Shown piece by piece: positions 54,720 to 64,000 of a DNA stretch of 64,000 nucleotides (position 1 is the stretch's first letter; each line of letters starts with the position of its first letter). This DNA comes from Neocallimastix lanati (nom. inval.) (lineage: Eukaryota > Neocallimastigomycota > Neocallimastigomycetes > Neocallimastigales > Neocallimastigaceae), in NCBI GenBank assembly GCA_016946835.1, contig JACVTC010000003.1, positions 2,743,501 through 2,807,500 of the forward strand. Reading direction: 5' to 3'. The translations under genes were made by a program, and so were the position numbers. The notes below the pieces were generated by a model. It was not told the origin of the DNA. It did not search any database and was given only the letters and a program-made list of their open reading frames with translations.

Positions 54720-57278
54720 ATGTTCCAAAGAATGGCTAAAAGAAAGAATAACAATAATAATCATATTGAAGAGAGTTCGAGTTCATCGAATCCAACTGAA
54801 AATAAGGACGATGAATCGATTTCTTCATATGAAGATGATGAATCCAATGATAAAAGGATTATCATAAACAAATATTATGGAAATATAACTAAATCTGTTT
54901 TTGAAATTAAAGATTTCGTATTAAATAAAGAAAATTTCTTAGATTGGTATGAGCCTTTAAAGAGGCATCTCATTGCCAATGATTTAGATATTTATATTGA
55001 AAAAGAAATCCAATATTCAAATATGAACAGAGGTCAAATAAAATCGGATAATGCGGTTCAATCTATCATAATAAATAGTTTAGAAAAATCAAACCAAGAA
55101 TATTTACGAGGATGTAAAACTGCTTATAGTATGATTGATAGATTAAAAAACCGTTTCTATCAATCTGGCCAAGCACTATTAAATATTCTTGAATATAAAA
55201 TTATTAATCTTAAGTTAATAAACAATGACTATATTCAATATATTAATGAATTAAACAATCTTTTCGAACAACATAAATTTGAATCTAATAAATTAAAAAG
55301 AATTCCATTTGATGAGGAAACTAAACTTTTATTTGCAGTAAATGAATTAGATAGAATTGGTATAAATTCACCACCAATTTATAGTTATAAAACTTTTGAT
55401 GATCTTATTAAAGAATTAAACAAAAGGCATGACTTTTTTGAAAAAGCCGAAATTTTAAGGTCAAAAACTACCGTTATAAACGATTCAAATGTCAATAATA
55501 TAAATAAAAATAAACCAAATAATAATAAAAATTATAATAATACTAATAAAATTCGTAACGAATATTATTGTCATATATGCAAAACTAAAGGTCACACTAC
55601 TGATCATTGTAAATATAATCTTTTAATTAGAGAAAATAATAAATCAGATGATAATGATAAAAATTATAAAAATAATAATTACAAAAATAAAAATTATTAT
55701 AAAAGATATAATAACAAAAATAATTATTACTCTGGAAATATTATTAATAAGAACAATGATAAATCTAATAATAATAACAATAATTTTTTTGAAAATAATA
55801 ATGAAAATGAAGATGAGGTATACATTGATTTTACAGGAAGTATTTCAGTAATTCAAAATTGTAATTATACAACAATAAATAATAATAATAATTCCACACA
55901 TTGGATTATTGATAGTGGTACTGGCATCAACTTAACTAATAACATCAACAATTTAAACAATATAAATAAAGTAAATAATAAAAATATCATTTATCCAAAT
56001 GGTGATTTAGACAAGGTCGAAAATGTAGGTACTTACAATGGTAAATTTAAAAATAAAGATTTTATATTATCAAATGTTTATTACGCGTCAAATATTCAAA
56101 ACAATCTAATTTCCACTCATTCAATATTAAAAAATGGATGCACTATTATAATGAAACGCGTAAATAACAAAGACCGTTTACAAATATTCAAAAATAATAA
56201 GTTAATTGCAAATATTTTTGCGAATGATGAAAATTTATTCGTGTTTGATACAATACCTTCAAATAATACTATATCTAAGAATTATGTTTTCAGCATTGAT
56301 ACTAACTTGTGGCATGCTCGTTTGGGACACTTTTATAATAATGATATCAAAGATTTTGTCATTGAGCATACTAAATACCATAATGATAAAAATTGTCGCC
56401 AATGCAAAATCACTAAATTAAAGAGAAAACCATTCTACTCTTCCCCTAATAATGCTTCAAAACCTATGGAACTAGTTCATTCTGATGTAGTTGGAAAATT
56501 GGAAACATCATATAATGATTTCAATTATTATGTTACTTTTCTTGATGATTTCTCTAGAAAAATTTGGGTCTACCTTATCAAGAATAAGTCTGATGTTCCT
56601 AACATATTTATTAAATTTCATAAATTTATTTCCAATACTACTTCATATAAAATTATAAATTTCAAATCTGACAATGGTACTGAGTATATCAACAAAACTT
56701 TAACTACCTATTTAGAAAATTTTGGAATTAATTTCATTCATTCAGTTCCTGGTTACCCACAACAAAATGGTCGTGCTAAACGCTTAAATCAAACACTTAA
56801 TCGTTGCGCATCTACTCTATTAAACTCTGCTAAGCTACCCTACAAGTTTTGGGATTCCGCTATTCTTTGTGCTGCTTACCTCTATAACTTGAATCCACAT
56901 CAGAGTATTAATAATAAAATTCCAAATGAATTATTTTTCAATAAATCAGTTGATATTTCTCACCTTAAAGTTTTTGGATGTAAAGCATTTTTCTATAACA
57001 ATCACAAAACGAATAAATTTGACAATAACTCTAAACCTGGTATATTTTTAGGATATGCATCTGACTCTCTTGGCTACAAAATTTTAGATATTTCTACTAA
57101 CTCTATAGTTACTTCAAGAGATGTTTATTTTATGGAAGATATGCCTGGAACTATTAATACTACATTCTTTTGTGATAAATATATTGATTCTATTATTAAT
57201 TTTAAGGATTCTTTAATTGAGGGGGAAAGTATAAATGATAATAATAATAACATTCATTCACAATTAAATAATCCTTTA

Positions 57279-57324
<46 letters not shown>

Positions 57325-57330
57325 GCAATT

Positions 57331-57361
<31 letters not shown>

Positions 57362-59315
57362 TTATAATAATAATTATGATAATAACAACGATATTTATAA
57401 CAATGATATTAATAATAATTATAATAATAATTATGATAATAACAACGATATTTATAACAATGATATTAATAATAATTATAATAATAATTATGATAATAAC
57501 AACGATATTTATAACAATGATATTAATAATAATTATGATAATTACAAAGATATTTATAATAATGACAATAATAATAATAGTAATAAAATTATTAATAATA
57601 ATAATAAAACTAAAATAGAAGAAAATGAATATAATAGTGAATCTGATAATGAATTTTTAAATGAAAGAAAACTTAAATATATAAACAAGAAAAGATCACA
57701 TAGCAATAATTCAGATGATTCAGATGAAGAAAATTTAACTTCCAGAAAAGAAAAATTACAATCAGTAAGTAATAAAAGATTTAAAATTTTAAATATTAAA
57801 ACAAATATCCCAACAACGTATCAACAAGCTATTAATTCACCAGAAAGTGAAGAATGGAAAGAAGCAATAGATGACGAATTAAAAAATATGTACGACAACA
57901 ATGTTATGAAAGTGGTAAAAAACATACCAGCTGACGCAAATATAATTGGTACTAAATGGGTCTTTGCCGAAAAGGATAAAAAGAAGAAAAAGGCAAGATT
58001 AGTGGCTCTTGGTTGTCAGCAAATTGCTGGAGAAGACTTTATAGAGACATACTCCCCAACAGTCCAAGCAGATAGTCTAAGACTTACGGTCGCTATTGCA
58101 TCAAAGTTCAACTGGGATTTGAAACAATTGGATATAAAAGCTGCTTACTTGAATGCAAATTTGGAAGAAAAGATTTATACAAAGATTCCTTATGGTGATA
58201 AAAATTTTAATACTAATAAATTCTGGCTACTTAAAAAAGCTCTTTATGGTTTAAAACAGGCTGGAAGAATGTGGTATAATGAAATATCAAATTACTTAGT
58301 AAGTATAGGTTTTAGAAATTACAAAACTGACAAATGTCTCTTTGGGAAATATAATAAAAATAATAAATTAACATGTTTACTAACATTATATGTAGATGAT
58401 ATTTTAATAACAGGAATTAAAAATGAAATAAACTATACAGTAAATAAATTAAAAGATAAATATAAAATTTCTAAAGATTCTAATGCAACTAAAATAATAG
58501 GTATAAATATTTATAAAACAAGTGATGGTTATAAAATAAATCAGATAGATTATATTAATAAAATAATAGAAAAATATAATATGAAGAAAACAAAACAAAT
58601 TAAAACACCATGCAGGAAAATTACAGAACATGAAAGAAATAATTCAAATTTAATAGATCCAAAAGAATATAAATCTTTACTTGGTGCGTTACTATATATC
58701 GCTGTAAAGTCAAGGCCTGATATAATGTTTTCTGTAAGTGAAGCATCAAGAATATGTGAAAATCCAACAGAAGCTGATTATAAAAATTTAATGAGCATCT
58801 TACAATATTTAAATGGTACAAAAAATAAATCTTTACATTATAATAAAAATAATAAATTTATCGGATACTCAGATTCAGATTTTGCTAACGATGAAAAGAC
58901 GAGAAGATCTACAAGTGGATATATATTTTTACTTGGAAAAAGCCCTATTTCATGGAAATCTCAGTTACAGAAAAACGTAATTTTATCTATTGCTGAAGCT
59001 GAATTTGTTAGTTTAACTGAATGTACTAAACAAGCTTTATGGTTCAAAAATTTATTTAAGGAAATATTTAATCAAGATATAAAATTTAAAATTATGGTAG
59101 ATAATAAGGCATGCATTGCAATTGCTCAAGATACAAATTCTAAAGGAAGATGTAAACATATAGATTTAAGATATAAATTTATTCAAGAAGAGATTATGAA
59201 AAACGAAATTGAATTAGAATACATTAATACTGAAAACATGTTAGCTGATCCATTAACTAAAAGTATCTCAGGAGTACAAATGACAAAATTTACAAATTTA
59301 ATTTTCAAAGAATAA
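54720..59315 (+). CDS. Gag-Pol polyprotein of element 6 (copia order: Gag, PR, IN, RT, RNase H)
   Basis: 1531 residues. Gag has the knuckle CHICKTKGHTTDHC (about residue 287). Protease is WIIDSGTGINL. Integrase has an HHCC domain (HARLGHF to CRQCK) and acidic residues in VHSDVVG and KSDNGTEY. At the third site, 35 residues on, NGRAKRLNQT has Lys (AAA, 56778-56780) where the family has Glu. An Asn-run linker follows (residues about 855-970, AAT repeats with 54-bp units). RT has the copia core (GTKWVFAEKD, LVALGCQQ, YVDDILITG). RNase H has SDSDFANDEKTRRSTSGY and ends LADPLTK. The ORF is otherwise intact. Without the Glu the integrase should be inactive. Confidence 0.95.
57270..57600 (+). repeat. 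AAT-type repeats coding poly-Asn in element 6
   Basis: A run of AAT codons is followed by three copies of a 54-bp unit coding NNNYNNNYDNNNDIYNND. In-frame, hence tolerated. Typical of slippage in A/T-rich coding DNA. Confidence 0.85.
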
Positions 59316-59414
59316 TATTTCTTTAATTGTATATATATATTTTTAAAAAAAAAAAAAAAAAAAAAACTTGTATATAATAATTAAAATATTATATAATACT
59401 TAATGTAGGGGGAA

Positions 59415-59657
59415 TGTTAAAGTTCAACATAATATTTTAAACTTTTGTACATTAAAGTATTATAAATATTTATAATATTTGATTAAGTAATAATTTGTAT
59501 GTAAAATATAAAAAGAAAATTTTTTATGAAATTAATATTTTGAGTCTTTTTAAATACTTTTTTAAATCATATAAATTAATAAATAATAAATTAAATTTAA
59601 TTAAATAATAATACATTTTGTTGTGTACACATCATATCTTATATTGACTCCTTAACA
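59415..59657 (+). repeat. 3' LTR of element 6
   Basis: 243 bp, same as the 5' LTR. Followed by the second copy of the 42-bp flanking repeat. Confidence 0.95.
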
Positions 59658-59953
59658 AATATCAAATTATCAGGCACAAATAACTACGTTTCTTATATAT
59701 GAAAAATTAAATTTATATTTTTTATTAATAATAATTTGCTCTTTTCCTTTGTTAGACTCACTTATATTAATAATTAGATTTTCTTTCATTTCTTTATTTT
59801 TATAAATATTTTTTAATTATATAATTAAAATTATTATATTAATTATTCAATATTATTCTTAATATTAATTTCGAAAATTAGTTTTTCAATTATTTGTAAA
59901 AAAATAAAAAAATAAATAAATAAAGAATGAAATAATATAGGTACAATTGTATT
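59658..59953. other. Flanking repeat copy and A/T spacer
   Basis: 59658-59699 repeats 54333-54374 (older copia gag codons). The remainder is A/T sequence without a gene, leading into the satellite. Confidence 0.6.
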
Positions 59954-62900
59954 AAATAAAATAAAATAAAATAAAATAAAATAAAATAAAATAAAATAAA
60001 ATAAAATAAAATAAAATAAAATAAAATAAAATAAAATAAAATAAAATAAAATAAAATAAAATAAAATAAAATAAAATAAAATAAAATAAAATAAAATAAA
60101 ATAAAATAAAATATAATATAATAAAATATAATATAATAAAATAAAAAGTAGAATATTAAATAAGAAAGTACAGATTGAATAAAATAAAATAAAATAAAAT
60201 AAAATAAAATAAAATAAAATAAAATAAAATAAAATAAAATAAAATAAAATAAAATAAAATAAAATAAAATAAAATAAAATAAAATAAAATAAAATAAAAT
60301 AAAATAAAATAAAATAAAATAAAATAAATAAAATAAAATAAAATAAAATAAAATAAAATAAATAAAATAAATAAATAAAATAAAATAAAATAAAATATAA
60401 TAAAATATAATAAAATAAAATAAAAAGTAGAATATTAAATAAGAAAGTACAGATTGAATAAAATAAAATAAAATAAAATAAAATAAAATAAAATAAAATA
60501 TAATATAATAAAATAAAATATAATAAAATAAAATAAAAAGTAGAATATTAAATAAGAAAGTACAGATTGAATAAAATAAAATAAAATAAAATAAAATAAA
60601 ATAAAAAGTAGAATATTAAATAAGAAAGTACAGATTGAATAAAATAAAATAAAATAAAATAAAATAAAATAAAATAAAATAAAATAAAATAAAATAAAAT
60701 AAAATAAAATAAAATAAAATAAAATAAAATAAAATAAAATAAAATAAAATAAAATAAAATAAAATAAAATAAAATAAAATAAAATAAAATAAAATATAAT
60801 ATAATAAAATATAATATAATAAAATAAAAAGTAGAATATTAAATAAGAAAGTACAGATTGAATAAAATAAAATAAAATAAAATAAAATAAAATAAAATAA
60901 AATAAAATAAAATAAAATAAAAAGTAGAATATTAAATAAGAAAGTACAGATTGAATAAAATAAAATAAAATAAAATAAAATAAAATAAAATAAAATAAAA
61001 TAAAATAAAATAAAATAAAATAAAAAGTAGAATATTAAATAAGAAAGTACAGATTGAATAAAATAAAATAAAATAAAATAAAATAAAATAAAATAAAATA
61101 TAATAAAATATAATAAAATAAAATAAAAAGTAGAATATTAAATAAGAAAGTACAGATTGAATAAAATAAAATAAAATAAAATAAAATATAATAAAATAAA
61201 ATATAATATAATATAATAAAATATAATAAAATAAAATAAAAAGTAGAATATTAAATAAGAAAGTACAGATTGAATAAATTAAATAAATAAAATAAAATAA
61301 AATAAAATAAAATAAAATAAAATAAAATAAAATAAAATAAAATAAAATAAAATAAAATAAAATAAAATAAAATAAAATAAAATAAAATAAAATAAAATAA
61401 AATAAAATAAAATAAAATAAAATAAAATAAAATAAAATAAAATAAAATAAAATAAAATAAAATAAAATAAAATAAAATAAAATAAAATAAAATAAAATAA
61501 AATAAAATAAAATAAAATAAAATAAAATAAAATAAAATAAAATAAAATAAAATAAAATAAAATAAAATAAAATATAATATAATAAAATATAATATAATAA
61601 AATAAAAAGTAGAATATTAAATAAGAAAGTACAGATTGAATAAAATAAAATAAAATAAAATAAAATAAAATAAAATAAAATAAAATAAAATAAAATAAAA
61701 AGTAGAATATTAAATAAGAAAGTACAGATTGAATAAAATAAAATAAAATAAAATAAAATAAAATAAAATAAAATAAAATAAAATAAAATAAAATAAAATA
61801 AAAAGTAGAATATTAAATAAGAAAGTACAGATTGAATAAAATAAAATAAAATAAAATAAAATAAAATAAAATAAAATATAATAAAATATAATAAAATAAA
61901 ATAAAAAGTAGAATATTAAATAAGAAAGTACAGATTGAATAAAATAAAATAAAATAAAATAAAATATAATAAAATAAAATATAATATAATATAATAAAAT
62001 ATAATAAAATAAAATAAAAAGTAGAATATTAAATAAGAAAGTACAGATTGAATAAATTAAAATAAAATAAAATAAAATAAAATAAAATAAAATAAAATAA
62101 AATAAAATAAAATAAAATAAAATAAAATAAAATAAAATAAAATAAAATAAAATAAAATAAAAAGTAGAATATTAAATAAGAAAGTACAGATTGAATAAAA
62201 TAAAATAAAATAAAATAAAATAAAATAAATAAAATAAATAAATAAAATAAAATAAAATAAAATAAAATAAAATAAAATAAATAAATAAAATAAAATAAAA
62301 TAAAATAAAATAAAATAAAATAAAATAAAATAAAATAAAATAAAATAAAATAAAATAAAATAAAATAAAATAAAATAAAATAAAATAAAATAAAATAAAA
62401 TAAAATAAAATAAAATAAAATAAAATAAAATAAAATAAAATAAAAAGTAGAATATTAAATAAGAAAGTACAGATTGAATAAAATAAAATAAAATAAAATA
62501 AAATAAAATAAAATAAAATAAAATAAAATAAAATAAAATAAAATAAAATAAAATAAAATAAAATAAAATAAAATAAAATAAAATAAAATAAAATAAAATA
62601 AAATAAAATAAAATAAAATAAAATAAAATAAAATAAAATAAAATAAAATAAAATAAAATAAAATAAAATAAAATAAAATAAAATAAAATAAAATAAAATA
62701 AAATAAAAAGTAGAATATTAAATAAGAAAGTACAGATTGAATAAAATAAAATAAAATAAAATAAAATAAAATAAAATAAAAAGTAGAATATTAAATAAGA
62801 AAGTACAGATTGAATAAAATAAAATAAAATAAAATAAAATAAAATAAAATAAAATAAAATAAAATAAAATAAAAAGTAGAATATTAAATAAGAAAGTACA

Positions 62901-64000
62901 GATTGAATAAAATAAAATAAAATAAAATAAAATAAAATAAAATAAAATAAAATAAAATAAAATAAAATAAAATAAAAAGTAGAATATTAAATAAGAAAGT
63001 ACAGATTGAATAAAATAAAATAAAATAAAATAAAATATAATAAAATAAAATATAATATAATATAATAAAATATAATAAAATAAAATAAAAAGTAGAATAT
63101 TAAATAAGAAAGTACAGATTGAATAAATTAAAATAAAATAAAATAAAATAAAATAAAATAAAATAAAATAAAATAAAATAAAATAAAATAAAATAAAATA
63201 AAATAAAATAAAATAAATAAAATAAAATAAAATAAAATAAAATAAAATAAAATAAAATAAAATAAAATAAAATAAAATAAAATAAAATAAAATAAAATAA
63301 AATAAAATAAAATAAAATAAAATAAAATAAAATAAAATAAAATAAATAAAATAAAATAAAATAAAATAAAATAAAATAAAATAAAATAAAATAAAATAAA
63401 ATATAATATAATAAAATATAATATAATAAAATAAAAAGTAGAATATTAAATAAGAAAGTACAGATTGAATAAAATAAAATAAAATAAAATAAAATAAAAT
63501 AAAATAAAATAAAATAAAATAAAATAAAAAGTAGAATATTAAATAAGAAAGTACAGATTGAATAAAATAAAATAAAATAAAATAAAATAAAATAAAATAA
63601 AATAAAATAAAATAAAATAAAATAAAATAAAAAGTAGAATATTAAATAAGAAAGTACAGATTGAATAAAATAAAATAAAATAAAATAAAATAAAATAAAA
63701 TAAAATATAATAAAATATAATAAAATAAAATAAAAAGTAGAATATTAAATAAGAAAGTACAGATTGAATAAAATAAAATAAAATAAAATAAAATATAATA
63801 AAATAAAATATAATATAATATAATAAAATATAATAAAATAAAATAAAAAGTAGAATATTAAATAAGAAAGTACAGATTGAATAAATTAAAATAAAATAAA
63901 ATAAAATAAAATAAAATAAAATAAAATAAAATAAAATAAAATAAAATAAAATAAAATAAAATAAAATAAAATAAAATAAAATAAAATAAAAAGTAGAATA
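59954..64000. repeat. Satellite: (AAAAT)n with a 33-bp interspersed box, higher-order organised
   Basis: Arrays of the pentamer TAAAA alternate with a constant 33-base box starting GTAGAATATTAAATAAG and ending GTACAGATTGAAT. I count 26 complete boxes and one cut by the window end. Box spacing is not random: runs of about 92, 104, 104, 113 and 142 bases starting at about 61608 recur at about 63436, a higher-order period near 1.83 kb. TATAATATAATAAAATATAATATAA-type interruptions sit at matching places. No ORF. Confidence 0.95.

Larger units (their letters stand above)
54375..59657 (+). mobile_element. Element 6: complete Ty1/copia retrotransposon
   Basis: LTRs of 243 bp at 54375-54617 and 59415-59657 read identically. 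There is one uninterrupted Gag-Pol ORF and the purine tract GTAGGGGGAA (59405-59414) precedes the 3' LTR. Instead of the usual 5-bp target duplication, a 42-bp direct repeat flanks it (54333-54374 and 59658-59699). The integrase has lost its catalytic Glu. Identical LTRs indicate recent insertion. Confidence 0.95.

Noticed and set aside
57376-57618. 80-codon repetitive ORF
   Set aside because: Second frame of the AAT repeats inside element 6 Gag-Pol.
59954-64000. CRISPR array (regular repeats with spacers)
   Set aside because: The box is constant but the spacers are simple pentamer repeats, and the genome is eukaryotic; it is a satellite.

Overview
The window looks like nuclear DNA of a zoosporic, very AT-rich fungus; an anaerobic gut fungus (Neocallimastigomycota) is my best guess. 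Grounds: intergenic DNA that is almost pure A/T with long homopolymers, Asn-rich proteins, short GT-AG introns, a flagellar doublet-microtubule protein gene (38287-39461) and a eukaryotic Elongator subunit (39855-44953). The phylum is an inference; no rRNA or other marker gene is present.

Region by region. 1-37545 is a retrotransposon nest. Its scaffold is an old minus-strand Ty3-like family (called X here): LTR 34337-35611, a mini-interior, a second LTR whose two ends now lie at 34098 and 10731, a second mini-interior coding only for a chromodomain (10302-10730), and a third LTR start at 9995/3079. X sits next to an older pol fragment (35612-37545). Into X went: a Ty3 element at 3082-9992 (element 2); at one GTTA site a row of a solo LTR (11236-12102), a full element (12107-20108, element 3), another solo LTR (20113-20770) and a full element (20775-34080, element 5); and inside element 5 a minus-strand element (20777-27692, element 4). 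Element 1 (1-2029) is the 3' end of a relative of element 4. 38287-44953 holds two convergent host genes. 45400-50720 is decayed coding and retroelement DNA. 52078-53655 has a truncated cullin-like gene and a small unknown ORF. 54375-59657 is a copia element (element 6) inside an older copia remnant. 59954-64000 is a satellite array that runs off the window.

How the elements work, as read from sequence: elements 1, 2 and 4 encode Gag-Pol in one frame. Elements 2 and 4, like family X, have a primer site complementary to their own LTR just downstream of a TATA box, which is Tf1-type self-priming. Elements 3 and 5 have separate gag and pol joined by a classic -1 frameshift signal (TTTAAAC plus hairpin) and a TGG-type tRNA primer site. 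The copia element has a primer site matching the anticodon arm of tRNA-Lys(CUU). Elements 3, 4, 5 and 6 have uninterrupted ORFs; element 2 has identical LTRs but a broken ORF; element 6 has lost the integrase catalytic Glu and is flanked by an unusual 42-bp duplication.
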